Positions 23,337-33,111 of a stretch of DNA of 64,000 nucleotides are shown here, piece after piece. This stretch comes from Riemerella anatipestifer (lineage in GTDB: Bacteria; Bacteroidota; Bacteroidia; Flavobacteriales; Weeksellaceae). Position 1 is the first letter of the stretch; each line of letters opens with the position of its first letter. A program made the position numbers and the translations under genes. The notes under the pieces were generated by a model. The model did not search any database. It had not been told where the DNA came from and was given only the letters and a program-made list of their open reading frames with translations. The stretch lies in the NCBI RefSeq assembly GCF_009663465.1, contig NZ_QXHU01000006.1, forward strand, positions 54,992 to 118,991, in the 5' to 3' direction.

Positions 23337-24632
23337 TTAAATCACTTTTAAAACTGGCTTCCTGCCTTTGGCTTCGTTTTGTTTTTTGTAGAAATTACGC
23401 AATACTTCGGCATTTTCTGATGAGGTCTTTTTAATATAGTTTAAAAACATTGTTTCGGTAGAGTGTCCTGTTATTGCCATAATTGACGGGGTTGGTATTT
23501 CTCCGTATAGATTAGTTGCAAAGGAACGCCTACAAATATGCGAGGTCATAAGTTCATATTTAGGATATGTACCTTTTATTTTTCGCTTCGTGCCTTTGTC
23601 ATCTATTACTTGCACTTTTGCCCCTTTGGTTGGGGTGTCAAAGCCTAGTATTTGCCCTATTTCTTTGATATAAATGTTAAATTTTTGCTCACTTATTGCG
23701 TGGGGTAGTTTGCCCCCTCTTTTTTCCAGTATGCTTTTTATTTGTTGGTGCATTGGTATTTCTGCCACCTTACCCGTTTTTTTGGCTGTTATTCTAATGG
23801 TATCATCTTTAATATGGTCCAGGTTTAAACGCATAAAGTCGGACACTCTTAACCCTGTATGTAGCCCTATTATTAGCAAGTCCCTTGCATTATCTAGTCT
23901 TAGATTTTCTTTAAAATCGCAGTTAAATATTTGGTCTATTTCGGCGGTAGTTAGATATATATCTTCGGTCTTCTCGGTGGTTATATCAAATTTTTTGTAA
24001 TGATTAGGAATATTCAGCCCCTCAAATTCAATCTGATTGCAAAAAACCCTTATTTCCTTGATATGGGTAAATATTGAGTTTGTCCCCAGTTTCTGTACAT
24101 TACGGCAGTAGTCCACAAAGTCATAATAAAACCGCATTGTTATATCTTGAAAGGTCAGTTTTTTGTTTGTATGGGCTTCAAATTCTTTCACTTTGTTGTA
24201 AGTGGTAACATACTTTTTTATTGTGTTTTGGCTCAATGGTTTGCCCTTTATTAAGCGTTTGGGTGCATTGTCTATGAATACTTTTATCCAATCCAAAAAA
24301 TAGACGGTTTCGGGTTTGCTCATATCGGCACGGTTAAAAAACGCTTTCACTTTTCGTTTTAGCCAATCTTTCGGGATAGGTTCGCCACTGTTATAGTCCT
24401 TGTTAAAGCCCTCAATAACAAAGCCCCGTAAATCGTTTAATTTGGAGTTAATAAAATCCTTATCACTTGCGGTAACTTTGTTTTTTACTTTCTCATCTTT
24501 CACGCTCCAGTCGTTATATTTTACACGCATACCCGTAGCAGTTTTAAAATCATATTCACGACCGCACCAAAAACGGATATAAATTTGAGAATACGGGTTT
24601 TTTTGTTTCAGTATAAAATAACGCACTTTCAT
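23337..24632 (-). CDS. Tyrosine recombinase (element integrase)
   Basis: 431 residues with the Bacteroidota integrase layout: arm-binding domain (1-90), SAM-like core-binding domain (about 110-215) and catalytic domain (about 225-420). The catalytic residues are visible: Arg262 in HTGLRVSDF, His365 and Arg368 in HICRRSF, His390 in ITGHSTE, and Tyr399 in FLNYIK. It would integrate and excise the element at the tRNA-Leu 3' end, and it lies next to the right attachment site, transcribed inward. Intact and full length. Confidence 0.95.
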   Translation of the reverse strand: MKVRYFILKQKNPYSQIYIRFWCGREYDFKTATGMRVKYNDWSVKDEKVKNKVTASDKDFINSKLNDLRGFVIEGFNKDYNSGEPIPKDWLKRKVKAFFNRADMSKPETVYFLDWIKVFIDNAPKRLIKGKPLSQNTIKKYVTTYNKVKEFEAHTNKKLTFQDITMRFYYDFVDYCRNVQKLGTNSIFTHIKEIRVFCNQIEFEGLNIPNHYKKFDITTEKTEDIYLTTAEIDQIFNCDFKENLRLDNARDLLIIGLHTGLRVSDFMRLNLDHIKDDTIRITAKKTGKVAEIPMHQQIKSILEKRGGKLPHAISEQKFNIYIKEIGQILGFDTPTKGAKVQVIDDKGTKRKIKGTYPKYELMTSHICRRSFATNLYGEIPTPSIMAITGHSTETMFLNYIKKTSSENAEVLRNFYKKQNEAKGRKPVLKVI

Positions 24633-24662
24633 AACTAATCAATTTTATACAAAACTATAAAT

Positions 24663-24680
24663 TTGCCGACAAATTGCCAA
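24663..24680. repeat. Integrase arm-type repeats, right end
   Basis: TTGCCGA at 24663 and TTGCCAA at 24674, an 11 bp step, in the same orientation as the three copies at 19314-19341. They lie between the recombinase start and the right attachment site. Confidence 0.55.
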
Positions 24681-24801
24681 CATTTTTTTTATTTATTTTT
24701 ATTTCGTTATATTTTAATTGATTTTAAAACTCCCTTAAATTGGGCGTTAAGCGTGATAAATAAAAGGGTTACTATAAAATAATATAAATAGGGTTTTACT
24801 T

Positions 24802-24814
24802 CGGCTCCGGGTAC
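24802..24814. other. Right attachment site of the element
   Basis: CGGCTCCGGGTAC copies the 3' end of tRNA-Leu (CGGCTCTGGGTAC) with a single T to C change. Chromosomal sequence resumes here with the displaced tRNA terminator. Confidence 0.8.
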
Positions 24815-24820
24815 AGTAAA

Positions 24821-24850
24821 ATGCTATTGATGAATTCAATAGCATTTTTT
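24821..24850 (+). terminator. Displaced native terminator of tRNA-Leu
   Basis: ATGCTATTGA at 24821-24830 pairs with TCAATAGCAT at 24836-24845 and is followed by five T residues. Its place right after the attachment site, with no gene before it, shows that it once ended the tRNA transcript. Confidence 0.8.
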
Positions 24851-24913
24851 ATTTCCACTAATAAAAAAGAGCTACTTTTTTCAAGTAACTCTTTAGCTAT
24901 TAAACTGGACAAT

Positions 24914-27046
24914 TTACAGATTACTCAATATAAATTGTGTCATTTTTTCATAAAGTTGAGAGCGAGTATTTCCTCCATATATACCATGATTTTTATCTGG
25001 ATAAGTCATAAACTCAAACTGCTTTTTATTCTGAATAAGTGCCTCGGAAAATACTGCTGCATTTTGAAAATGCACATTATCATCTGCTGTACCGTGTATC
25101 ATCAAGAACTTACCTTTTAATAAATGAGCATATTCTGTAGGAGAGTTTTCATCATAACCTTTTGTATTTTCTTGTGGTGTTCTCAAAAATCTTTCTGTAT
25201 AAACCGTATCATAAAAACGCCAATTGGTTACTGGTGCTACTGCAATTCCCATTTTAAAGACCTCAGCCCCTTTAGTCATTGCTAAACTCGCCATATAGCC
25301 TCCGAAACTCCAACCAAAAATTCCAATTCTATTCGCATCTATATAAGACTGTTTCCCAAACCATTTTGCAGCGGTTATTTGGTCTTCTATTTCGTATTTA
25401 CCCAAATTAAGATAGGTTGATTTTTTGTACTTCGTTCCTTTATATCCTGTTCCTCTACCATCTACACAGGCTACAATATATCCTTTCTGAACTAAGTGAT
25501 TAAACCATAAGCCATTCCCAGAATCCCAAGAATTACTTACCTGTTGAGACCCTGGTCCTGAATACTGAAACATAAACAAAGGATACTTTTTATTAGGGTC
25601 AAAATTTTTAGGTTTCATAATCCACGCATTCATTTGGTCTCCTGCATTATTAGGTATAGTAAAAAACTCCTTTTCTACCCAATTATCCGTTTTCAACTTA
25701 GTTAAAAGCTCATCATTATTTTGTATTTCTTTCAAAATCTTTCCATTTCTATCTTTCAACACATATTTGTGTGGTGTTTTAGCCGAAGAGGTTGTATTGA
25801 TAAAATAATTAAAATTAGGACTAAAAGAAGCCGTATTATTACCTTCTAAATCCGAAACAATTTGAGATTTACCCGTATTGATATTGATTTTAGACACCAC
25901 TTTATTGATACTTCCATTCTGAGTAGTTTGCACAAAAACCTCTTGATTTTTAGCATCAAAACCGTAATAATCTGTAATTTCCCAATTTCCTTTTGTAACT
26001 TGTTTTTTCAACTTACCTTTAGCATCATACCAATACAAATGACGGTAACCATCTCTCTCCGAAGCCCATAACATACCTCCATCAGAAAGAAATTCTAAAG
26101 TCAAATTATCAGTTTCTATCCACGCCTTATCTGTTTCCGTAAATAGTTTTTCTATTTTTCCGCTAGAAGTTTTTAGTTTTAGTATATCTAACTTGTTCTG
26201 ATGCCTATTAGCTGTAGCCACCAAAACCTCATCAGATGCCTTAGACACAAATAATTGCGGGATGTAATAGTTCTCAAAAGCACTTAAATCTACCTTAGCT
26301 ATTTTTTTTGTATCCAACTGATAATAGTGCAAACTAACTTCAGAGTTTTTTTCGCCTGCTTTTGGATATTTGAATTTAAAATCTTGTGGATATAGATTGT
26401 TTCCGTAGATAGGCATATTCATTTCAGGAACAGATGTTTCGTCAGACTTTACAAAAACAATGGCATCACCGCCACTATTCCATACATATTGTTTGGCGTG
26501 ACCAAATTCTTCTTCATAAACCCAATCTGCCAATCCGTTCAAAATTTCATTTTTCTTACCGTCCGTTGTAATTTGAACCACCTGCCCCGATGCTAAGTCT
26601 TGGTAATACAAGTTATTCTCTGAAATAAAAGCCACTTTACTACCATTAGGCGAGAATGTAGGTTCCTGAACAGGTTTACCTTCAAATAAAGAAATGATTT
26701 TTCCGTTTGATAAGTCTTTAATTTCAAAAACACCTAAAAAAGAATGTCTGTAAATAGGCTCACTAGCTTTTTGTAACAAAATCTTTTGACCATCGTTAGA
26801 AAGTTGATAATCTTCGTATCTTCCCTCTACTATATAACCTTCTTTTTGTAAAGTTTTATAAGAATATTTTGCAATTCCTGCTGGTTCTATTACAGCGTAA
26901 TAATCATCTGTTTTCAAAGGAGAAATCCCCGCTATACCTTTACCTCTATAGTAGCCCGAGTAGATTTTATCCAATGTAATTTCTTGCCCTTTATAGGCAT
27001 TAACAGACAAAAATAAACCTAATGCTAGTATCACTATTTTTTTCAT
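24914..27046 (-). CDS. Dipeptidyl-peptidase IV, S9 family
   Basis: 710 residues from MKKIVILALGLFLSVNA, a signal peptide; the longer frame adds 20 unlikely residues. An N-terminal beta-propeller (DPPIV_N, about 90-450) precedes the prolyl-oligopeptidase catalytic domain. The triad is Ser580 in GWSFGGY, Asp655/656 in GTADDNVHF and His687 in DKNHGIYGG. The enzyme removes X-Pro dipeptides from peptide N-termini in the periplasm or at the surface, part of peptide nutrition in Bacteroidota. It stands alone, with a hairpin terminator (24865-24895 region) after its stop. Confidence 0.93.
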   Translation of the reverse strand: MKKIVILALGLFLSVNAYKGQEITLDKIYSGYYRGKGIAGISPLKTDDYYAVIEPAGIAKYSYKTLQKEGYIVEGRYEDYQLSNDGQKILLQKASEPIYRHSFLGVFEIKDLSNGKIISLFEGKPVQEPTFSPNGSKVAFISENNLYYQDLASGQVVQITTDGKKNEILNGLADWVYEEEFGHAKQYVWNSGGDAIVFVKSDETSVPEMNMPIYGNNLYPQDFKFKYPKAGEKNSEVSLHYYQLDTKKIAKVDLSAFENYYIPQLFVSKASDEVLVATANRHQNKLDILKLKTSSGKIEKLFTETDKAWIETDNLTLEFLSDGGMLWASERDGYRHLYWYDAKGKLKKQVTKGNWEITDYYGFDAKNQEVFVQTTQNGSINKVVSKININTGKSQIVSDLEGNNTASFSPNFNYFINTTSSAKTPHKYVLKDRNGKILKEIQNNDELLTKLKTDNWVEKEFFTIPNNAGDQMNAWIMKPKNFDPNKKYPLFMFQYSGPGSQQVSNSWDSGNGLWFNHLVQKGYIVACVDGRGTGYKGTKYKKSTYLNLGKYEIEDQITAAKWFGKQSYIDANRIGIFGWSFGGYMASLAMTKGAEVFKMGIAVAPVTNWRFYDTVYTERFLRTPQENTKGYDENSPTEYAHLLKGKFLMIHGTADDNVHFQNAAVFSEALIQNKKQFEFMTYPDKNHGIYGGNTRSQLYEKMTQFILSNL

Positions 27047-27156
27047 ATCATAATAATTATTACAAATCGTCCCAAAGATAAAAAAACTAACTATTCTATT
27101 TAACATTTCATCAAAAATAAAAAATCACCCCAATGTTCTAGAGTGATTTTAGGTAT

Positions 27157-28437
27157 TTAGTACTGAAAACTTCTTATTGCTTCTAAAGTTTTATCTATCT
27201 CATTATCTTTTATTTCAGAAGAAATAAACCAAGTTTCGTACCCACTAGGTGGAAGATAAACACCTCTCTCCAACAAGTGATGGAAAAAGGTATTAAATAA
27301 CGAATGATTGGCCTGTTGTGCCTCATCAAAATTAGCTACTCTATTAGTATGGAAAAACACAGACATCATAGAGCCTTTTCTATTGATACGGTGTTCAATC
27401 CCTTTTTCGTTAAGGATTTTAGCAATTTCAAAATCTAATTTTTCTGTGGTCTTATCAAGGTTTTGATAAAAGTTTTCATCATTTTTAATAAGTTGCAGTG
27501 TCGTCAGTCCCGCTCTCATCGCAATAGGATTACCACTAAGCGTTCCTGCTTGATAAACAGCACCTTTAGGAGCTAGACATTCCATAATTTCACGACGCCC
27601 AGCAAAGGCACCCACAGGCATACCTCCACCGATAACTTTACCATAAGTTACCAAGTCCGCCCTCACTCCATAGACCTCTTGAGCTCCACCAAATCCTAGA
27701 CGAAAGCCCGTCATCACTTCATCAAAAATTAAAAGAGTTCCATTAAGGTCGCAAATTTCTCTCAGATTTTGTAAAAAGTTATTTTCAGGAAGTACACAAC
27801 CCATATTACCAGCCACTGGCTCTATGATAACCGCCGCAATTTGCCCTTCGTTATGGCGAAATAAATCTTGGATTTGTTCCCAATCGTTATATCTTGCTAG
27901 TAAGGTGTCTTTAGCCGTACCTTGTGTAACTCCTGGAGAGTTAGGGTTTCCAAAAGTTGCCGCACCACTTCCTGCCTTTATCAGAAACGAGTCTGAATGT
28001 CCGTGATAACAACCTTCGAACTTAATAATTTTATCTCTCCCTGTGTAACCTCTAGCCAAACGAATAGCGCTCATACAAGCCTCTGTACCAGACGACACCA
28101 TTCTTATTTGGTCTATATTAGGTACATTTACTGTAATGAATTTAGCAATTTCGGTTTCTAATTCGGTAGGTGTTCCAAATGAGAAGCCTTTTTCAGCTTG
28201 TAACTTTACAGCCTCCAGCACTTCGGGGTGAGTATGCCCTAATATGGCTGGTCCCCACGAATTGATATAATCTATATAAGTTTTATCGTCTGCATCTGTA
28301 AGATAAGCCCCTTTGGCCGACTTCATAAATACAGGAGTCCCACCCACCGATTTAAACGCCCTTACAGGAGAGTTTACACCGCCAGGAATATAGTTTTTAG
28401 CCTCTTGAAATAAAGCACTACTTCTTTGATATAACAT
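27157..28437 (-). CDS. hemL: Glutamate-1-semialdehyde 2,1-aminomutase
   Basis: 426 residues from [28 protein letters not shown], the standard family opening; the longer frame adds MIIRKNKIK, which I reject. It is a class III PLP aminotransferase fold with [16 protein letters not shown], the Asp in FDEVMTGFR, and the PLP lysine in [14 protein letters not shown]. It converts glutamate-1-semialdehyde to 5-aminolevulinate, the second step of the C5 route to heme. Length matches the family. A terminator hairpin (AAATCAC/GTGATTTT, near 27120-27150) follows. Confidence 0.96.
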   Translation of the reverse strand: MLYQRSSALFQEAKNYIPGGVNSPVRAFKSVGGTPVFMKSAKGAYLTDADDKTYIDYINSWGPAILGHTHPEVLEAVKLQAEKGFSFGTPTELETEIAKFITVNVPNIDQIRMVSSGTEACMSAIRLARGYTGRDKIIKFEGCYHGHSDSFLIKAGSGAATFGNPNSPGVTQGTAKDTLLARYNDWEQIQDLFRHNEGQIAAVIIEPVAGNMGCVLPENNFLQNLREICDLNGTLLIFDEVMTGFRLGFGGAQEVYGVRADLVTYGKVIGGGMPVGAFAGRREIMECLAPKGAVYQAGTLSGNPIAMRAGLTTLQLIKNDENFYQNLDKTTEKLDFEIAKILNEKGIEHRINRKGSMMSVFFHTNRVANFDEAQQANHSLFNTFFHHLLERGVYLPPSGYETWFISSEIKDNEIDKTLEAIRSFQY

Positions 28438-28467
28438 TTTAATTTTATTTTTCCTAATTATCAAATA

Positions 28468-29526
28468 TTATCTACGTGGAGCTTTCTTTTGCAAATAAAT
28501 AATTTGCCCTTCCTTAGGCTGTTCTCCCTGCTCCATTCTATTTTTAGAGTAAAGTTTTCTTAACTTAACACCAAACTTTTGGGAAATTTTATGCATTGTA
28601 TCTCCCTTTTCAGCCTTGTATGTTTCTACACTTCCTGTTGAAGATTTGGGTTCCAAAAATAAGATATCGTTTGCTTTTAATTTACTCCCGCTTAAATCAT
28701 TCCATTTTAACAATCTTCCTTCTCTCATATCAAATTTTTTGGCAATGTAAGCCACATCAGTATCTGCAGGAATCACTACATATTTCAACCCTTCGTTAGG
28801 ATGAGATTGTACTGCCATACCTTCTAGCAATGCTAACTTTTCCTTTCTTAATTGCTCTGCTGTTTTTTGTTGCTCTGCATAAGAAGTTTGCCTATAAGGA
28901 ACATATACTGTTACATTTTCCTTCTTTTTAACCTCTTTTTGAGGGTTTATTTTCGCCATAAACTCCTTATCATCATTCAACTCTGGATAAAGTTTTAATA
29001 ATGTATAAGAAACTTCTTTGGACGAAATATTATCAAACTCGTAAAGTTTATACTTTTCTATCTTATCTATCAAAATATAAGCATACCTAGGATTGGTAGC
29101 ATATCCTGCTTTTTTAAGCCCATGAGCCCAAGCTCTATAATCCTTTGGGTCAAGTTTAAATAGATTAGTATAGTATTTGCGATAAGCTAAAAACTTAGAG
29201 TGGTCTTCATAAGATTCCTTTGGGTCGTTATACACACGGAAACACTCGTTAGGAGCATCATCAGTATGCCTCATTGTTTTGCCTGTCCAATCTTCCTTAC
29301 ATTTAATTCCAAAATGATTATTACCTTCTTTCGCCAAACGAGATTGCCCACCTCCTGTTTCCAATATCCCTTGTGCTAAAGTAATACTTGCTGGGATTTT
29401 ATATTTTTCCATTTCTTCTACGGCATATCCTGCAAAACGCTGGATATATTGGTCATCTGTTGCCCACGTCTGAGCCTTAAATTGAGAAACAACTAAAACC
29501 GTCGAAGCTATCAAAAACTTTTTCAT
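28468..29526 (-). CDS. Glucosaminidase with two LysM domains
   Basis: 352 residues with a signal peptide (MKKFLIASTVLVVSQFKAQ). The N-terminal GH73 glucosaminidase domain (about 25-170) shows ITLAQGILETGGGQSRLAKEGNNHFGIKC, with the catalytic Glu in LETG, and NPRYAYILIDKIEKY. Two LysM motifs follow, at about 245-290 (YVVIPADTDVAYIAKKF) and 305-350 (YKAEKGDTMHKISQKFGV). It would cleave peptidoglycan glycan strands during growth or separation. It lies 31 bp upstream of hemL on the same strand. Confidence 0.92.
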   Translation of the reverse strand: MKKFLIASTVLVVSQFKAQTWATDDQYIQRFAGYAVEEMEKYKIPASITLAQGILETGGGQSRLAKEGNNHFGIKCKEDWTGKTMRHTDDAPNECFRVYNDPKESYEDHSKFLAYRKYYTNLFKLDPKDYRAWAHGLKKAGYATNPRYAYILIDKIEKYKLYEFDNISSKEVSYTLLKLYPELNDDKEFMAKINPQKEVKKKENVTVYVPYRQTSYAEQQKTAEQLRKEKLALLEGMAVQSHPNEGLKYVVIPADTDVAYIAKKFDMREGRLLKWNDLSGSKLKANDILFLEPKSSTGSVETYKAEKGDTMHKISQKFGVKLRKLYSKNRMEQGEQPKEGQIIYLQKKAPRR

Positions 29527-29636
29527 AATATCTTATAAATTATGTTTTTATTAAAAATAAAGCAGCAAACCAATCCAGCTTGCCACTCAACAAAGATACA
29601 ATAATCTTTTTATTTGTAGATGTAAGCCTATCTCAC

Positions 29637-30551
29637 CTATACCACATCTTCCTCAACAATAGTAGGTCTGCCTTGGTTTTTCAGGAATTCATTAGCTCCT
29701 TTTATCCCTTGTAAACCACCTGTATGAAAAGCTAAAATTTTACTACCAGAAGCAAAAAAGCCCTCATCTATCAGCTCCCATAAACGTTTCATCATCTTGC
29801 CTGTATAGATAGGTTCCAATAAAATATTATAATTACGATAAAATTTATTGATAAAAGCCACTACTTCGTCTGTTATTTTACCATAACCTCCTTGACCTGT
29901 CTCCATCAATTGAAAATTATTTCTTCCGCTCCATTCTAAAATTTTACCGTCTAAAGAATCATCTTTTACAGCTTTAAAGCCCAAAACTTTCTGATATTTT
30001 TCAGCAAATTTAGAAAGCCCTGCTATCGTTCCACCTGTACCTACTGCCGTGCATAAATAATCAAATTCTATTGTCTTTTCATCCAACATAAATTGAACAC
30101 CCTCCACCGCTAAAGCATTGCTGCCTCCCTCGGGAATGATAAGTGCGTTAGGAAAAAGCTCCTGATAAATTTCTGTAAGGTGATTTTTATCTCTATAAGA
30201 TTCTCTAGTTACAAAGTCAAAAGCCATTCCGTCTTCGTTAGCCTTTACTAATGTAGGATTTTCTTCCCACTTATAGACCAGCTCCTCTCCTCTTATAATC
30301 CCTAAAGTTGGAACTTCTAAATCTCTTCCCAAGGCTGACGTTGCAGCAATATGGTTAGAAAAAGCACCGCCAAAAGTAATAATCAGTGGATTTTCGACCT
30401 GTTTTTTCCTGTAATTCTCTATGTTATAAAGTAGTTTCCAGTATTTATTACCTGATATTTCTTTATGTACCAAATCCTCTCTCTTAATATAGAGTTCAAT
30501 TTGTTTATTAAGATGAGGAATTTTTGTTATCGGAATTTCAACTTTGCTCAT
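29637..30551 (-). CDS. PLP-dependent ACC deaminase / D-cysteine desulfhydrase-like enzyme
   Basis: 304 residues from MSKVEIPITKIPHLN. The start at 30551 is chosen because it overlaps the upstream stop (TAATG coupling). It is a fold-type II PLP protein: the lysine is in ISGNKYWKLLYN, the Asn in FGGAFSNHIAA, and the phosphate-binding glycine run in AVGTGGTIAG. Annotation in this family alternates between ACC deaminase and D-cysteine desulfhydrase, and the sequence alone does not separate them. It is co-transcribed with the small membrane protein before it. Confidence 0.85.
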   Translation of the reverse strand: MSKVEIPITKIPHLNKQIELYIKREDLVHKEISGNKYWKLLYNIENYRKKQVENPLIITFGGAFSNHIAATSALGRDLEVPTLGIIRGEELVYKWEENPTLVKANEDGMAFDFVTRESYRDKNHLTEIYQELFPNALIIPEGGSNALAVEGVQFMLDEKTIEFDYLCTAVGTGGTIAGLSKFAEKYQKVLGFKAVKDDSLDGKILEWSGRNNFQLMETGQGGYGKITDEVVAFINKFYRNYNILLEPIYTGKMMKRLWELIDEGFFASGSKILAFHTGGLQGIKGANEFLKNQGRPTIVEEDVV

Positions 30552-30877
30552 TATTTGTATTTTAAAAATGCCCAAAAACTCCTCTCTTTAAGATAATGTA
30601 AATTAGATTCATTAGTATAAGCCTCTCTTTCAAAACAAATATTGATGTAGGCTAAATGAGGATTTTTGTATTGATATAATCTATAATAGAACTCTAACAC
30701 ATACCATAGATAGAAGAAAATAAGTCCTAACTCCAACTGTTGTCTTAAGTGTATTTTCTCGTGATTAACTAACTTTTTATTAGTTTTATCTGCCCTTGTG
30801 CGTAAAAAAATGAATGGAAAAATAGCAATTCCAGTAATTTTTGTATTTTTAAGCAGTTTTTGGCACACTATTATCAT
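30551..30877 (-). CDS. Conserved membrane-associated protein with HExxH motif
   Basis: 108 residues. NHEKIHLRQQLELGLIFFYLWYVLEFYYRL combines a zinc-type HEKIH sequence with a hydrophobic helix. The same arrangement occurs in small Bacteroidota proteins of unknown function that precede or follow PLP enzymes. Its last base overlaps the ATG of the downstream gene. The N-terminus MIIVCQKLLKN is not certain, and a shorter start is possible. Whether it binds zinc or acts on a substrate cannot be told. Confidence 0.65.
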   Translation of the reverse strand: MIIVCQKLLKNTKITGIAIFPFIFLRTRADKTNKKLVNHEKIHLRQQLELGLIFFYLWYVLEFYYRLYQYKNPHLAYINICFEREAYTNESNLHYLKERSFWAFLKYK

Positions 30878-30914
30878 TAGGATAAAATTAGTAGAGCAAA
30901 GATATAAATTCTAA

Positions 30915-31103
<189 letters not shown>

Positions 31104-31107
31104 CAAA

Positions 31108-31638
31108 ATGAAAAAATATGTTTTTTTAATCCTAGCAGCCGCTACTACACTAAGTATCACTTCTTGTAGTCCTTTTAACATCAGAACTGATTATGCAGAA
31201 ACTGCTCAGTTTAATCAGTATAAAACTTATATGTTCCGAACTGATGATCTAAAAATCAATGATTTGGACAAGGACAGAGTGCTTAATGAAATTGCAAAGC
31301 AATTCAACGCTAAAGGTCTTAGTACTAACCAAAACCCAGATTTAATAGTCAATGTAAAGGCTTCTCATAAAAAGGTAGAAGATATACAAAGCACCAACCC
31401 TTATGGTATGTGGGGTTGGGGAGGCCCTTGGGGCTGGGGTTGGGGTATGAACCGCACTTGGGTTTCTAACTACAACACAGGTACTTTAGTAATAGACATT
31501 ATAGACGCCAAGACTAACAAATTGGTTTGGCAGGGCATCGGGAGTGGCATCAATGTAGATGCTCCTAAGTCTAAGCAAAAACAAATACCTCAAATTGTAG
31601 AAGGAATTTTAAAGAACTATCCTCCCCAGAAAAAATAA
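31108..31638 (+). CDS. DUF4136 lipoprotein
   Basis: 176 residues with lipoprotein signal FLILAAATTLSITSC (Cys20 lipidated). The DUF4136 domain follows: RTDYAETAQFNQYKTYMF, a His/Lys strand, a glycine/tryptophan-rich loop (GMWGWGGPWGWGWGM) and TGTLVIDIIDAKTNKLVWQGIGSG. These lipoproteins are common in Bacteroidota outer membranes and uncharacterised. A terminator hairpin (AGGCTATC/GGTAGCCT then TTTTTTT) follows at about 31650-31677. Confidence 0.88.
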   Translation: MKKYVFLILAAATTLSITSCSPFNIRTDYAETAQFNQYKTYMFRTDDLKINDLDKDRVLNEIAKQFNAKGLSTNQNPDLIVNVKASHKKVEDIQSTNPYGMWGWGGPWGWGWGMNRTWVSNYNTGTLVIDIIDAKTNKLVWQGIGSGINVDAPKSKQKQIPQIVEGILKNYPPQKK

Positions 31639-31730
31639 TAATTCATAAGGCTATCTTTTTAAGGTAGCCTCTTTTTTTAGAGAGGCCAAGTCTAATTCAA
31701 AATAGTTCTAAAAAAACAATATAAAATTCT

Positions 31731-31738
31731 TACTTTTG
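31731..31738 (+). promoter_or_regulatory. -7 promoter box that fixes the mpl start
   Basis: TACTTTTG fits TAnnTTTG; the -33 box is weak. Transcription would begin near 31743, so the GTG at 31738 cannot be a start codon. Confidence 0.6.
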
Positions 31739-31758
31739 TGAGTATAAATTTTTTAACA

Positions 31759-33096
31759 TTGAGAACACATTTCATTGCTATAGGCGGAAGTGCTATGCAC
31801 AACCTTGCCATCGCTCTTAAAGATAAAGGTTATGTAGTAACAGGTTCAGACGATGCTATTTTTGAACCCTCAAAATCAAGATTAGAAAAAAAAGGATTAC
31901 TCCCTGAAAGTCTTGGTTGGTTTCCAGAAAAAATAACATCAGATATAGATGCCGTAATACTAGGTATGCACGCTCATGCCGATAATCCCGAACTAGCTAA
32001 AGCTAAAGAACTGGGACTTAAAATATTTTCTTACCCAGAATTTTTATACGAGCAAAGCAAAGATAAAACTCGTGTTGTAATTGGTGGCTCACACGGTAAA
32101 ACTACCATTACCTCTATGATTCTTCATGTCCTCAATTTTCATCAAAAAGAGGTGGATTATATGGTGGGAGCACAACTAGAAGGCTTTGATTGTATGGTAA
32201 AAACCACAGAAGATAACGATTTTATGATTTTGGAAGGAGATGAATATTTATCCTCACCTATAGATTTAAGGTCAAAGTTTCTTTTGTACCAACCTAACAT
32301 CGCTCTTATTTCTGGGATTGCGTGGGACCACATCAATGTATTTAAAACTTTTGATGATTACATAGAGCAATTTAGAAAATTTGTGGCAAGTATTACTCCT
32401 GGTGGTGTATTGGTATACAATGAAGAAGACGAAGAAGTAGTAAAAGTAGTAGAAGCTGCCGAAAATTACTTCAGAAAAATCCCTTACAAAACTCCAAAAT
32501 ATAAAATCACAGACCAAAAAGTTTATCTAGAAACCGAGATGGGAGAAGTTCCGTTGTCTGTTTTTGGTGCTCATAATTTACTGAATATGGAAGGTGCTAG
32601 GCATATTTGCCAACAATTAGGCATTATGGAGGAAGATTTTTATGAAGCCATTATCAATTTTAAAGGTGCCTCTAAAAGATTAGAAAAAGTAGAAAGAAAC
32701 GATAATGGCATTCTTTACAAAGATTTTGCCCACGCTCCTAGCAAAGTAAAAGCGACCACAAAAGCGTTTTCGGAGCAATTTTCTAACACCACTAAATATG
32801 GTTTCTTAGAACTTCACACTTACTCTTCTCTAAATCCAGAGTTTTTAGAACAATATGCTCACAGCTTAGATTTATTAGACCAAGCGGTAGTTTTCTACTC
32901 GGAGGAAGCTTTAAAAATAAAAAGAATGGACACTATTTCTCCAGAGCTTATCAAGGAGAAATTTAAAAATCCTAATCTAAAAGTGTTTACCAATGCGGAA
33001 GAATTACACCAATATTGGCAAAGTTTGGATAAAACCCAAAGAGCTTTTCTTATGATGAGTAGTGGTAATTTTGGCGGATTAGATTTAACTCAGTAA
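31759..33096 (+). CDS. mpl: UDP-N-acetylmuramate:peptide ligase, Mur ligase family
   Basis: 445 residues if translation starts at TTG 31759, giving MRTHFIAIGGSAMHNLAIAL, the usual opening in Bacteroidota; a GTG at 31738 is excluded by the promoter box there. The Mur ligase ATP-binding loop is GGSHGKTTITSM and the metal/substrate Glu-rich block ILEGDEYLSS follows; the third domain holds KDFAHAPSKVKATTKAF. Mpl joins recycled murein tripeptide to UDP-MurNAc. Related MurC has the same fold, but MurC is usually encoded in the dcw cluster and the sequence lacks its typical N-terminus. Confidence 0.85.
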   Translation: MRTHFIAIGGSAMHNLAIALKDKGYVVTGSDDAIFEPSKSRLEKKGLLPESLGWFPEKITSDIDAVILGMHAHADNPELAKAKELGLKIFSYPEFLYEQSKDKTRVVIGGSHGKTTITSMILHVLNFHQKEVDYMVGAQLEGFDCMVKTTEDNDFMILEGDEYLSSPIDLRSKFLLYQPNIALISGIAWDHINVFKTFDDYIEQFRKFVASITPGGVLVYNEEDEEVVKVVEAAENYFRKIPYKTPKYKITDQKVYLETEMGEVPLSVFGAHNLLNMEGARHICQQLGIMEEDFYEAIINFKGASKRLEKVERNDNGILYKDFAHAPSKVKATTKAFSEQFSNTTKYGFLELHTYSSLNPEFLEQYAHSLDLLDQAVVFYSEEALKIKRMDTISPELIKEKFKNPNLKVFTNAEELHQYWQSLDKTQRAFLMMSSGNFGGLDLTQ

Positions 33097-33111
33097 TACT
33101 TTCGGCGTTTA

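Larger units (their letters stand above)
19243..24814. mobile_element. Integrative element in tRNA-Leu(CAA), about 5.6 kb
   Basis: The last 13 nt of the tRNA region, CGGCTCTGGGTAC (19243-19255), recur with one change at 24802-24814. Between these lie, all on minus, a tyrosine recombinase next to the right end, an HTH protein, a 102-aa protein, a replication initiator, a 65-aa HTH protein and a 114-aa protein. Arm-type TTGCCGA repeats lie inside both ends. No capsid, conjugation or toxin genes are seen, so it is either a rolling-circle-type plasmid that integrates, an Inovirus-like satellite, or a remnant. The original tRNA terminator now lies just outside the right end. Confidence 0.85.

Noticed and set aside
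19107..24913. Complete prophage
   Set aside because: No capsid, terminase, tail, secretion or lysis genes; only recombination, replication and small regulatory genes.
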